DNA of 64,000 nt from Scleropages formosus (GCF_900964775.1 NC_041815.1:11869443-11933442), one strand, 5' to 3'; positions 20,241-31,995 are shown, counted from the first letter of the stretch. Notes: generated by a model not told the origin, from the letters alone. A program made the numbers and translations.

Positions 20241-20376
20241 CAGGCTGGGAAGGCGGGCTTGAGGTGCAGGTTTTTTTTTTTTAGTGTGTTAAAGGTTCTG
20301 CCATGCGTTTTTTTTTTTTCTCTCATATTTGTTGGACTTATTGATCTTATTGTTTTATTTAATTTTATTTTTGGCA

Positions 20377-20684
20377 TGGCAGTTTTTCAGGATTTATTTA
20401 TTGAATAAAGATTTTAATTATCGGAAATGATGAATGGAGATATTAGTTCCTGTCGCTTTGGACAGTATGTGGAGTCAGACACCTTTGGGTAGGCTGGTGA
20501 CCCATTCTGATCCGTAAGAAAAAGAAAAAAAAAATAAAATGAGGTGCAGGTTCTTGAGGAAATGGGGTCCTCGGATCGCGAGCATCATTTCCCCGTATGC
20601 CGGTGTTCTAGTAAAACGTTCTTCCTGAACACTGCCTGCACGTCCTTTTTCGCCCCATCCGAACCCAGAGCGCCGCGCGCCACA
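20377..20684 (+). repeat. LTR-like repeat copy 1 (candidate solo LTR fossil)
   Basis: Shares its whole order with 36594-36843: TGnCAGTTTTT start, an early AATAAA, 'cattctgatccrta', 'gccccatccgaacccagagc' and a CA end. The TG...CA ends suggest a solo LTR, but no internal region is present, so the family is unassigned and this is treated as a fossil. Confidence 0.4.
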
Positions 20685-21083
20685 GTATTCGTTGGCCTGC
20701 ACTTGTTGTAAAAGCTGCAAAGCAATATTGTTGGCCATGTCACCTATGCATCTGCTCACTGCGTTACTGTCTGACACAAGCACGCACTCTACTTTTCGTG
20801 CTGCTCCCTCTCCCAATAACTCCCTGACAATGTTTTTAGTAGCTGGTAACAATAAGGCTTCGCCAGTCGTGCGCAGCTTCTTAGCACGCGCCATGTGTGC
20901 AAAAGTGCAAAATGTAAAGAGCGCAAAGCATTTTGGGATAAACACGTTACAAGGAATCACTCATAAATCACGAAACTATACGTAGATTACGTAAAAAATT
21001 ATATTACTGTAATATTTTTTTCTGTCAAGTTTTCCGCGGACCCCCTAACTCCCTCTTCTGGACCCCAGTTTGAAAACCCCTTT
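20685..21083 (-). mobile_element. hAT DNA transposon 5' fragment (ZBED5/SCAND3-like transposase piece)
   Basis: The minus-strand frame from about 20890 to 20690 reads ARAKKLRTTGEALLLPATKN, RELLGEGAARKVECV and SDSNAVSRCIGDMANNI, the block that precedes the catalytic core in SCAND3/ZBED5-type hAT transposases. Just outside it, 21030-21079 carries 'ggaccccagtttgaaaaccc', resembling the hAT terminal inverted repeat. Only the 5' part is present. It stops where the LTR-like repeat begins. Confidence 0.65.
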
Positions 21084-21718
21084 TTTTAGATCACAGGATT
21101 GGCTACTGATGTGGGTATGCAGTGTTTGGCTTTCTCTAAAAATAATACTCTATACAGTTACCAGAAAAGGTCAAATTTGTTTCACCTGTCCACATAATGT
21201 TGTTCCACCTGTGAACACCCGGCTGACAGCAAAGGTGAGATGGGCAGTAATGTCTTTCTGGAGAGCACTGCTTTCTTCCATGGTAACCTCCCACAAACAC
21301 AGCTCTTGTTCAGTATTTTTCTTATGTAGGCTTGATCAGGCTATTGTATTTCAACTGAATTGTGCTGTGAAGAGCAGGTACTAAAAACCGTGTGTATTTT
21401 TTTTTACGGCAGGGCAGGCCAAACTCACACCTCAGTCGACTGGAACACCCAATGCATTGACTGCAGACTCCAATTACCCTCTTTTCAGCATGTCATTACC
21501 CTAGAAGTTCACATACTTTTTCCATCAATGACTTTGATCAAACCATTTATTCAATTAAAATATGGATACGTGAAATGTGGCGTGTTGTTAAATAGGACTG
21601 TCTGCATTTATTATGCCTTAGACAAAGGAGCCATTCATGCAGAAAGCAGTAGGAGCAAACTGTTGTGTAGAAAGTAGTGAATATCTCACTGCTAACTGGG
21701 TGTGAACTGAGTGCTTAC
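21084..21718. other. Non-coding stretch downstream of the last visible plexin exon
   Basis: No further plexin exon or other gene recognised, on either strand. Confidence 0.45.
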
Positions 21719-23660
21719 CTGCCCTCCAAGGCACACCAGCCACAGTAGGGATCCTTGAGGTCCATGCAAGACTTGCAGTCCTTCATCATATCACATTCCT
21801 CCACCGGTACCATTGAGATCTGACACAGAGCCAAGGATATCCAGCATCAAGCGTCTTACACAGAGTACAAATACAGTCCACTTCCCAAGACGGTACCCTT
21901 TTTCCTGTGGTGACGTACAGATACCTGTGGTTTCTGTCGAATAGCAGGTGTTTGTTCACTGCCTCACCAGAGCTGGGTCCAGGGACAGTTCGGTACACCT
22001 CTGGTGTGCTGGACAGGTGTACCTGGAAGTTTACCTGTGTTCTAGTTTCACACCATTTTCTTTCCTATGAAAATGAGTTTGACCACACTGGTACCTGGGA
22101 CTGCTCTCAGATACCGTACACCCTCTGCTGCTGTACTCACATGGTACACCTTCCCATTGCTGGTTCCCAGAAAGGCCACCGTGCGCTCAGCCTCCACAGC
22201 AACGGCGACAGCCGTGAGCAGGTCTCTGGTGGTGTGGACAGCTTGGGCAGCCAGCGCAAAGCCTGGTGTGCTGGCCAGCGGTGAAGGCAGGAAATCGGCA
22301 CTACATTTGTACTTTGTCAGCGTGTCTTGCTGATGGGCACAGAGAGAGAAGTCTTTAACGTCAGCTTCCTCATACAATCACTTTGTCAAGTGTGCAAGAG
22401 CGGATACTCAGGTTTTCACTTTTAGAAAATTCTAATAAAGACAATAAACCTTAAGGTGAGCTATCCCATTTCACTGTTCCGACTTTACAGAACCTCAAGA
22501 CACTACTGAAAACATTGCTAATGTCACGTTTGAAACGGAGCGCTACTTACACGGACTGATACTGAACATAATAGATGTGCTGAGGTTGTGTACGGAGAAT
22601 CGACAGCTACTTTGTTTCCAATTTTCCCATTTTTTGTATAGCAGGCACTGATGATTTCCATAATTCGTTGGTTGATATATCTCAGGGGGTACATGCAGAG
22701 CCCCGAACGGGGCTTGTCTTCATCGGTGCTGGACACTACGAACAGAACCTTGTCCTGCGACCGCACTTGGCCGTACTGACCGGATGCGCTCAGGTTTCGG
22801 GCCAGTTCCTTCCCAGGGGAGGAGACAAAGGCGGCCTGTGCCTTGTTGTACATGTTGTTGGGGCCACAGCTGAGCTGCAGTTCCATGTAGGAATAGTAAT
22901 GGTGATCATCCTCACAAAGGCGGGAGATGAAGGTAAAGTTTTTGTTATGTAGCCCCCCTCTTGTGCGGGTGAAGAGGAAGTAGATGAAGCCACTTTCCTT
23001 GAATGAGTAGCGAAAATTGTGCCTGTACTTCTTGACAAATGGGGTGACCGGAATAGCAGGAGCCTCAACAATGTCCTCAAACACATCCCAATTGCCAAAG
23101 TCCTGCAGGATGGGGGTGCTGATAAGCTTCACGTTGCCCTGGCTTCCGTAGCCTTTCCCCACGACAAACACATCAAATGTATCATTCTCTTTGGTGAAGG
23201 TTGACATCACTCCTACTACAGACACCGTCTCCTCACTGCTGACCACATAAGCCTTTTCACCCTTGCTGTCGTTATAGTAGATCAGGTGGTCAATGCTGCT
23301 GAGTTTCCGCAGGGAGCAGATGCCCTTGAAGAGGCTTCCACACACGATGAGCGAGCCGTTAGACGGGTGCACTAGCAACAGCTTGTTGGTGTTGTCTGTC
23401 ATCTTGGCATCGTGGCAGGACTGGATAGAGGGTGTGCAGTGGCGGCTGTCCCTCTTGGGACCAGTCTCTACTTTCTTCTCCTGCTTGAGCAAGGAGTCCA
23501 ATTGGTAGATGGCATTGATGGCTCCCACATAGATGCGGCCTGTGAGGGGGTCCTGCACCACGTTATTGATGAGGGTGCTGGACGTGAACTCCTGGATGGA
23601 TTCCGCACAGCAGACTATGGAGAGAGACAGCAGCAGAACTGCCAGAGTCCACCACGCCAT
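21719..23660 (-). CDS. Plexin receptor, 5' exons only (sema domain and PSI), B-type most likely
   Basis: Four joined exons on the minus strand: 23660-22551, 22329-22141, 22022-21897 and 21819-21719. The first three junctions fall between codons and splice signals are visible; the donor after 21897 (GTACCG) is weak. The protein begins with a signal peptide (MAWWTLAVLLLSLSIVCCAES) and continues with a sema domain: GRIYVGAINAIYQL, the plexin hallmark VETGPKRDS, TDNTNKLLLV and CGSLFKGICSLR. The last exon starts the PSI domain (CKSCMDLKDPYCGWC). Plexins are transmembrane semaphorin receptors of about 1800-2100 residues, so only about the first quarter is here. No transmembrane or GAP exon lies between 1 and 21718. 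An acceptor-like cctctttcag ends at 23663, implying an upstream 5'UTR exon. The B subfamily is judged by overall resemblance (plxnb2-like). Confidence 0.85.
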
Positions 23661-24179
23661 TTCTGAAAGAGGACATTAAGTGCGAGACTGTTAGTCATCT
23701 CTCTATACAGTGAGACAAACATGTAGACATGAACACATGCTTCACTGTCAGCTCTACACACTTTCACGAAATAGTAGGATCCGGTCTTTGGTTTTCACAA
23801 TACATCTGTCATCAATATACCTGCTCACTGAACATCTGGCAATGATTTGCTTCACACAAATTTGTTAAAGCAGGCAGCAATTTTGTATTCCCATCTATTA
23901 AATGTACAGTTAATGCCTATAATTTCTACAGTTTTGCCACAGGTTTTCTGGTAAGAGCAGTAATTCCGAGTCCCACTCAAAGAAGCCCACTGCAAAATTC
24001 GGACCCAAACAGACACACCGCTTCGCAGCATGAGGATAGTGGTTAGAAGTAACACATAGATTGATTGAAGCAGTTTTAAGAAGAGAGCCGCTCTAATCCT
24101 GCTCTGCTGGAATTTCCACAATTTAAGGAACACACGTTTTTCAGTGCAAACGTCTTTTTTTTTCCTTTTTAAATAACGT

Positions 24180-24420
24180 ACCACGGTCTAGCACACACTG
24201 CAGCGGCCCGACGCCGGACTCACGCGCTGGGATTTGAGGAATGTGAACGCAGCGGCTGTGTGTGCTTCACAAACTCTAGCGGCTCTGCAGCATTCACGTG
24301 CGTAAGAGAGGCAGCGCGACCTGTCGGAGTGCAACGTTAATCCGACAGGTGGTGCGCAGCTACAGCTCCCTCTGCTGGGGGAACAGACCCACATTGGACG
24401 GGTTCTCTGCTGACATGCTC
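24180..24420 (-). promoter_or_regulatory. CpG-rich block upstream of the plexin exons, candidate promoter/5'UTR
   Basis: A locally GC- and CpG-rich patch in AT-rich surroundings, about 0.5 kb upstream of the first coding exon. It fits a promoter or non-coding first exon. No specific element identified. Confidence 0.35.
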
Positions 24421-24512
24421 TGTGGTGCAGGCTACATATGTGTATATTTTGGTGCTTGAAATGTAAACATCACCATATCAAACAAAGTGATTCTCCTATT
24501 AAAGGTTCTTTC

Positions 24513-24603
24513 ATTTATTTATGTAGCAGACACTTTTCTCCAAAAGCGACTTCCACTTCACTCTATGTAGTGTTATCAGCCCACACACCTTATTCACCAA
24601 GGT
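24513..24603 (-). repeat. SINE-2/L2-tail fragment
   Basis: Inverted L2-type tail ('gcagacacttttctccaaaa') and the beginning of the middle section, cut off at 'caccaaggtg'. Confidence 0.7.
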
Positions 24604-24654
24604 GTGAAAAATTCTGATTAAAAGACCTCTAAACTCCTTTTCTCGGAGAACTTT

Positions 24655-25640
24655 CAGAATCAGAATCAGAATCAGAACGAGCTTTATTGCCAAGTATGTT
24701 CGCACATACAAGGAATTTGTCTTGGTGACAGGAACTACCACAGCACAGACAGAATGACAGTGACAAGACAGGTGAAAAGATAGAGTATGTGAGCAAGGGA
24801 TAAAAAATATTTAAAAATATAAAGTACCCAATATACAGAAATAGTCACTAGATACAAATGCAAGGGAGTGTGAGTAAGAGAATGTGATAAATAGTTATAA
24901 ATATAAATATAAATAGCATTATGTATTGCACGGTTTACTCTCTAGGGGAGAGATTTAGGTGTTCATGAGGTAGATGGCCTGAGGAAAGAAACTTTTCTTA
25001 TGCCTGGCTGTCCTGGTGCACAGTGCTCTGTAGCGCCGGCCAGATGGCAAGGGTTCGAAGAGGAAGTGGCCTGGATGTGAGGGGTCTAGAATGATTTTGC
25101 TCGCCCTTTTACTGACCCTGGACGAGTGCAGTTCTTGGAGAGCTGGGGGGGATGTGCCGATGATTCTTCCAGCAGTCCGAACTATCCGCTGCAGTCTTCT
25201 GATGTCTGACTTCGTAGCTGAGCCGAACCAGACAGTTATAGAAGTGCAGAGGACAGACTCGACGACTGCAGAGTAGAATTGCAGCAGTAGCTCCTGTGGC
25301 AGGTTGAACTTCCTCAGCTGACGAAGGAAGTACAACCTCTGCTGGGCCTTCTTCACAATGGAATCTATGTGGGGCTCCCACTTCAGGTCCTGTGAGATGG
25401 TGGTGCCCAGGAACCTGAATGACTCCACTGTTGCCACAGTGCTGTTCATGATGGTGAGTGGGGATAATGCTGAGGTGTTTCTCCTGAAGTCTACGATCAT
25501 CTCCACTGTTTTGAGCGTGTTCAGCTCCAGGTTGTTATGACTGCACCAGACAGCCAGCTCTTGGACCTCCTGTCTGTAAGCAGACTCGTCGCCATCCCAG
25601 ATGAGGCCGATGAGTGTGGTGTCGTCTGCAAACTTCAATA
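24655..25640 (-). mobile_element. Rex1 LINE 3' half, fused at its 5' end to a Tx1-type LINE
   Basis: Minus-strand frame 25638-24955 (227 residues) starts at the FADD box of the RT and ends FFPQAIYLMNT. It differs from the intact copy at about six residues. The 3'UTR runs to 24681 and ends in (TTCTGA)n at 24655-24680. The 5' edge at about 25640 is contiguous, without spacer, with endonuclease sequence of a different LINE. Confidence 0.88.
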
Positions 25641-28193
25641 TTCACCTTCCAGTAGCCCCAGCCATGGGTCGGGGCCAAGATGGAAATCATGGCCTCGACC
25701 ATCATATGGTTCATGGGCCACTGGGCGGTTAAGAGACCCTTCTTAAAAGTAACAAAGGGCGATGCTAAAATGTACTGTAAACGACTACGGGCACCGCGGC
25801 TGTTGAGCAAGGCAATACCCGGATTGGTGGGGTTGCATTTCCTAAAACTATCAGTGAGGTTAAAACTGCTAATAAAGTTTTTAAAATGTTTGATATTAGC
25901 ATCGTCCTTGCCCTCAAGAAAAATGTTGAAGTCTCCTCCTATTATTAGATGTCTATCGGTCACACAATGAGGGACCAACTCGTCAAACAGAGCGACGCGG
26001 GACTTGACCTCCACCAGAGCGCAGACGCACAGAACACGCAAGTGCAAACTTCTCCACGTGACGTCCACTCCCAATACTCAGCCGGCATGAACAATGAAAG
26101 GTCTTACCTTCTCAAAGGCACGGTCCCCAAAAAGTATTCCCATGCCTTTAGAGTGGACACCACCTATACGCTCCAGTAGGACTCACCCTTCCTCCATTCT
26201 TGAAAGACGAGATTCACGTCCCTCTGGTCCCGGCGATGGACTTCCTGCAAAAAACACAGGTTGAAGGCATAGGACTCAAACTGGTTAAACAAAGCAGTTC
26301 TTTTTACTTTGTTTTTTTTTAACCCCCTGACATTAAGAGTTAATGGGGAGGAGGAACACTCTCGGCCTTCTTCCAAAGGGGGCCCCTCTGGTGCCGCAGC
26401 CTCCCTTCCAGACTTTTTCTTTTTCTTCTTCTTTTTTCCGCTGTTGAATCTCCGCCAAGGTAGGGGCAGGGCTTGCACCCCGGACATCGCTGGCTTCGCT
26501 AAGGGCTTCTCCAGCCCCCGCCGCCATTTCCATCGCCGTCTCCATCACTTCAGTTTTGTTCTCCACCAGTGATAATGCCTGAAGACACTGTTCCACAGAA
26601 ACCATGCTTCCAGACAAGGCATTCGCATACGAGGGTCTGTACTGCGGACAGAGACGGCCAGGTGGTCTTCGCTGCTGCAAATGTTGCAGCGGCGGGGGCT
26701 CTTGCAGTCTCTGGCAAAATGTCCTGTCTCTAAGCAGTTCCTACATTTCTTGATTTTGCACGCTTCTGCTGTATGCCCCTGACCCTGGCAGAGCCTGCAG
26801 AAGGGGGGCTGCTGGGGGTAAAAGAAGTAAGCCTTACTATTCTGTATATTAAAATATGCCGGAGGATGATGGAGCTCGTCAGGGGCCACAGGGTCGGGAC
26901 GCAGGCGCGCCTTGAACTGCCTGCTCTCATTCCATATGCCAAACACATCTCTGATATCCCTGTGGCCCGGTAGGAGGTTGATGTGGCGCTGAAGAAAAGC
27001 ACGGATGGCCTCGGCGGGGACGAAAGGGTTGAAGACATGGACAGTGATTATCCTTCTATCTGTCCACCAAAGGTGCTCAGTCTTGTATTCTTTCAACCCC
27101 CCGTCTGCCACGTTAGCGCTACCGGCACAACGAGCTGCACCTGGGAACCAGTCAGGGCAGGGGCATAAAAGGCAACGCCGAAACCGAATCTGACGCGGGA
27201 CCTTGTTCGCCTCAGTCCCAAGTTTCCCACGAGACACCTGCTCTACTGCTCCGCTCCTCGCCCGGTTTTCCCTGTTCCTTGTTCCCCGATCCAAGTTCCC
27301 TTCTACCTGATTGGCTTTCCTGTTTACCGATTTTTTTGCCTCCCTCTCGACTTCGCTTCCCGGATCATCCCCTTGAACGACGTTAGCCCCTCGGTGACCG
27401 TTGCCTGTCTGAGACAACGACTTTGGAGTTCCCTAATAAATGTCCTGTTTGCCTTGCACTTGGGTCCGTCCTTTCTAACCCGGACACGGAACATGGCACC
27501 GTCCTTCTCCTTCTTACAAATTTCCACCATTTTCTGGTAGGTTTCATCTCCAAGAACAGTGACGACAACAAACCGCTGGGGTCCATTTCTTTGGATGCAA
27601 ACAACTTGTGCGGCGGCCAGACCAGACTTTCTAAAGATGACTTCCCTGATGAACCCTGCACAGTTCAGGAAGTCCTCTGCTGCCTCCGAGTTTTGCCATC
27701 TGAAGCGAGTAGTGTGCGTCATCCTAGGAGCCACTAACAATGCAGACTGCTCCTCCTCCTCTGGAGATCCACCGGGGCAGCAGGGCTGTTCTCGGGCCTG
27801 ACCGCCTCTTCTGCAGGCGAGGCCGTCGTCGCTTCCACCCTTACAATTGTCGTCTCCTCCCTTGTCGGCTCCGCCGCGATCTTCAGGTTCGCCGCTGCCA
27901 CCACCTCCACCACCGGTCCTCTTCCAGCCGGCGTTGACATTGCGGCTCCCTCGACGAGGGGCACCAACGTCCCTAATGAGCCTTCTTCTTCTGGGGAGCT
28001 CTTCTGAGTGGGTAACTCCTCAGGGAGAGCAGCATAATGCCGTCGTCTTCGTTTCCATCGCCGACCTCCCCGCTGACATCTGTGATGCCTTCATCCCCTG
28101 GCACAACCCACAGGTGGGTCAAGAATGATGTTGAAAGCCCTTAAAAGGGCTACGTTGTAGAAAAGCTCTCTTATTCCCCCTAGCATCAAAACC
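25637..28193 (-). mobile_element. Tx1/Keno-like LINE, 5' part: ORF1 and endonuclease
   Basis: On the minus strand ORF1 lies at about 27740-26545 in at least two frames. It includes three zinc knuckles near 26800-26690 (CRLCQGQGHTAEAC, CRNCLETGHFARDC, CNICSSEDH). ORF2 begins near 26340 ('NVRGLKKNKVKRTALF') and runs through the endonuclease with 'LIIGGDFNIFLEGKDDANIK' (about 25945) to 'YWKVNIE' at 25640. The ORF1 triple knuckle and endonuclease match the Tx1 clade. No RT follows; Rex1 sequence takes over. U2 snRNA sequence lies immediately upstream (28194-28235). Confidence 0.75.
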
Positions 28194-28235
28194 GCAGTAC
28201 TGCACTTGATCTTAGCCAAAAGGTTAAGAAGTGAC
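28194..28235 (-). ncRNA. U2 snRNA 5'-end fragment (nt 1-42), pseudogene
   Basis: On the minus strand from 28235 the sequence follows U2 snRNA from nucleotide 1, including the invariant 'CCTTTTGGCTAAGATCAAGT'. Differences are nearly all transitions at former CpG/GG positions (nt 1, 4, 10-12), plus T34C and loss of one base at about 39. The match stops at about nt 42, where LINE 5' sequence begins. It is too short to be a functional snRNA. Confidence 0.85.
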
Positions 28236-28261
28236 ATCACGCATAGTGAAAAGCATGCCTT

Positions 28262-31200
28262 TCTTTTTTTTTTTTAAATTCCAAACTTTATTTAATAAAG
28301 TTATCAATACAATACACAACCAAAAACAAACATCAAAAAAATCCACGAGCAAACAAACCCAAAACCATTTTTCCTAATAAAACAAGGCCATTAAAATCTG
28401 TAAATAAAATGCCATACAGGTAAAACACACACAAATTAAAAGAATGAATGAGTTAAAAGTGCACAAACCTAATAAAACAAGACTATAATCTGTGAATAAA
28501 ATACTACACACGTAAAAGCCACACATATTAAACAAATATAAAAGAAAATAAATATACAAGGGGGTAGGATACAGGAAAGTACAATATATTTTAAAAGAAT
28601 ACAGTTCCATAAAGCAGACGTCCATCCTCAGAGCTTCAGGCATATTTTTCCACGAGGCCTTTCCAGCTGTCCTTTGTTTCGTGGTAGCCCCAGGCAATCA
28701 CATCCCGCTTTATTCTGAACTTCAGTTCAGCTCGGATTTTCAAAAAGACACCATTGGCTCCCATTTTCAACCCCTTTCGGACAAGGTTAATGCGTGCATT
28801 CCACAGTTCTTTCTTTGTCAAACTCATAATCAACCAAATCCTACCGGAGGCTGCTTTGTTTACCTTGGGGGGACAGCCCCTTCGTGATATCATCAAAAGT
28901 CAATGCAATCTCGCCGTCTAACTCTCCGCACAAGGGCTCAACCAGCGACCAGACTGTCCCGGCATAACCGCAATCCCAAAAAACGTGTTTAATCGTTTCC
29001 ACACCTAAACACCGGGGTTGCGGGCAATCGGGACGTCCGGTCAACCCGTACCTGTAAAGTTTCTCCATTACGGGTAATCTTTCATGGAGGCACGGCCAGT
29101 GTAGATCTTGCAGCCTATTGTCGAGCCCCTTTGGCTGAATTCGGGCCCCAACATCACTCGCGTTTCCCTCCTCTCCAACAAAGCATTATATAACACTTTG
29201 TGCTTGAGGAGGGTATTTGCGTCAGTGTCTGCCGGAATGATCTTCCTCTATTTCACCATCTGTTTATAGTGGTCTGGCAGAGACTCGGCCTTTGGTCCAA
29301 CATTGGACCACGAATTCATCAAATGCCGCAACGGGAAAGACAGCCAGAGGTGAACAAAATGCTGATGTGGGTGTTCCAGGGGAGCTGCCAGACGGAAGCA
29401 GTGCTGCGCGAGAAAGAGCCAAATAAAGTAAGGTCAGGAGGACGTAGACTTTCAAAATCAGTACCTTACTCAGGAAGGACAATGACCTTGCCTTCCATAG
29501 CCCCATCTTCCGCCTGGCTATCGCAAGACACTCCTCCCAGTTGACCCGGGCCGCTCCTTCTGAAAGAAAAATCACACCCAGCACTCTGAGGGGACCGCTA
29601 CAAAGCGAGAGACCACCAAAGGTATCTTTTTGCGCTCACCAGAATTCAAAGTACTTCACCTCTGTCTTCCCGAGGTTAAGCGCTGAACCCGAGGCCCTAC
29701 CGAATGTCTGAGTCAGGTGCAACGCTTGGGCAAGTGAGCGGTCAGAACATGCAAACAGGACTGTCATCTGCATACTGGGCCAACTTGACAGTCCTGCCCC
29801 CACCTCCCGGAACGGGCAACCCATCTATTCCCGGGTGGGCCCGAATTGCTGCCACCAGCGGCTCCACGTACAAAACGTAGAGGAGGGGAGACAGCGGACA
29901 CCCCTGTCTTACCCCACTCGTCTGGGGAAACCACTCCCCGAGAGAGCCGTTAATAGGAACCCGGCTGCCAACCTCATTATAGAGTGTTCAGACCCACCTG
30001 AGAAAAATGGGGCCCAATCCCAATCTGCCCAAAACATTAAACTTTAAATTGTGGTCCACCCGATCGAACGCCTTCTCCTGGTCCAGGCTGACCAGCGCTA
30101 GGGGTCTTCATGGACCAGGAGGGCTATAACCTTCCTCAGATGCTCGGTTAGGACTTCAGCAACTAACTTTGCGTAAAGCGCGGAGCATGGTCAGGAGCCT
30201 CCAGTTGCTCAGATCAGCTCTATCGCCTGTCTTATGCAACAAGGATAAAACCCCCGACCTCATGCTCTCCGTTAGCTTACCTCGGGTCAGTACTTCTTCC
30301 ACAACCTCAAGGAAGACAGGGCCCAGGACATCCCAAAATGTGGAATAAAATTCCACCGGCAGTCCGTCCAAGCCTGGGACTTTCCTCCGGTTCATTCTGG
30401 AGAGCCCCTCAGAAAGTTCCCCCAGGGTGATGGGTGCCTCTAGGCAAGCCCGGGAATCAGCTAGGAGGGTCGCCTGCAAATGCTGTAAAAAAGAATCCCC
30501 TGTGATGGGGTCGGTTTCCCTAACCTTAAAAAGACTTTTATAAAACTCTGTAGCAACCTCAATCATCCAGACCGTTTCGTTAACCAGCTCTCCTTGCCTA
30601 GCTCGTAAAGAAGTAAAACCCATATCGTGTTGAAAGCCCCTCGTTTTATTAAACAAAAAGGAGGAACATTTTTCATCTTCCTCCAATTCTCTTATTCGGG
30701 CTCTTGCAAGGAGCCGTTCGCCGTTCACTAGCTCGCTGGTCATAAAGTCGCCTTAATTCCGCCTTTAGTTCCGCTTCTCTGTCGCTATTAAAATCTTTTC
30801 CATTGTCATGGTGGGCATAGAGCTTTCCCAACTTTCTCTCCACTTTCCAAATAGCTCTGCGAGATCGAGCCTTCCTACGAACACAATACTGCCTACTAAC
30901 AGTTCGCACCTTCGTTTTGGTGGCTTCCCACCAATCTGAAGCAGAGCTACAGAAAGGTTTGAGCTCCTGCCACACCTTAAAATGTTCATAAAAAAGGTCC
31001 CTTTACTCTTTCTCCTTGAGAACATCTACGTCCAGTTTCCAGTACCCAGGACCGTGCAATGAGGCCTCTATGGAAACTGTGGCGTCTACCATCAAATGGT
31101 CCGTCGGCAAATGAGGAGAGAGATGAACCCGTTTAAAAACAACAGAGTCGGAAGCTAAAATATAATCCAGGTGACTTTGTGCTCCTCTACTATTAGACCA

Positions 31201-31762
31201 GGTAATGCCCGGATGACTGGGGTTGCATGCTTTAAAACCATCAGAAAGACCAAATCTGAGCATAAAATTCTTAAAATGTTTGATGCTAACATCCTCTTTA
31301 CCCTCCAGATATATAGTAAAATCCCCACCAATTATTAAATGTCTATTACAGACACAAAAGGGGGCCAACTCTTCTAAAAGAGATATGCGGGATGCGGCCT
31401 CTACCGGAGCATAGACGCACATCGCACGGATGCGCTGTCCCCTCCAGGTGGCGTCCACTCCCAATACTCTACCCTGTAGAACAGTAAACGTGCTTACATT
31501 CTCAAAACTTTGTTCGCCAAAGAGAATGCCAACACCTGTTGAGTGGTCGCAACCCACACTCCATTATGATCTACCTTTCCTCCAACCCGAAGAGAAAAAG
31601 GCCACATCCCACTGGTCTCGAAGGTAGACTTCCTGTAAACATAACTGGAAGGCAGAGGATGCAAGCCTGCCAAACATTGCTGCTCTTTTCAAAACATTCT
31701 TCAGTCCTCTGATGTTAAAGGTTAAAATTTTAAAATCAGCCATAAAAGGGGGCAAATTAAGT
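28262..31762 (-). mobile_element. Second Tx1-type LINE: ORF2 and 3'UTR, broken
   Basis: Minus-strand order: ORF2 start 'MADFKILTFNIRGLKN' (about 31743), endonuclease 31557-31003 with 'LIIGGDFTIYLEGKEDVSIK', linker 30975-30673, RT from about 30743 ('RRKVPGLDGLPVEFYSTFWD' near 30390), the active-site AQYADD near 29780, and a C-terminal region to about 28640. The 3'UTR contains AATAAA and ends in poly(A) (28262-28275). Several frame changes and stops interrupt ORF2. It is 5'-truncated just before ORF2, next to another LINE 3' tail. The endonuclease is clearly related to that at 25637-26340. Confidence 0.82.
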
Positions 31763-31995
31763 TTCAAGTTTCAAGTTTATTGTCATAGATACAAGTACCA
31801 GGTACGTGTATCATGAAAATCTTCCTGAATGCTTCTCCACAGACTATGGGCAAGGACAATAGAAATACTGCACAAACAAAACAATGACAAACAAAACAGT
31901 GTCAATGACAAAAGAATGAGAATGCTTAAAGTGACAGTGTAATTTCCCAGTGTGCTTAGGTGGAGCAGTCCAACTCTAGTTACTAAAGGTGGCAC
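31763..31995 (-). mobile_element. LINE 3'UTR fragment with (TTTCAAG)n tail
   Basis: 'aagtttcaagtttcaagttt' followed by 'attgtcatagatacaagtac' is the typical inverted 3' tail of a Rex1/L2-type fish LINE. Compare the plus-strand end near 36500-36594. No coding part recognised. Confidence 0.55.

Noticed and set aside
28194-28235. A functional U2 snRNA gene
   Set aside because: Only the first 42 of about 190 nt are present, with changes in conserved positions.
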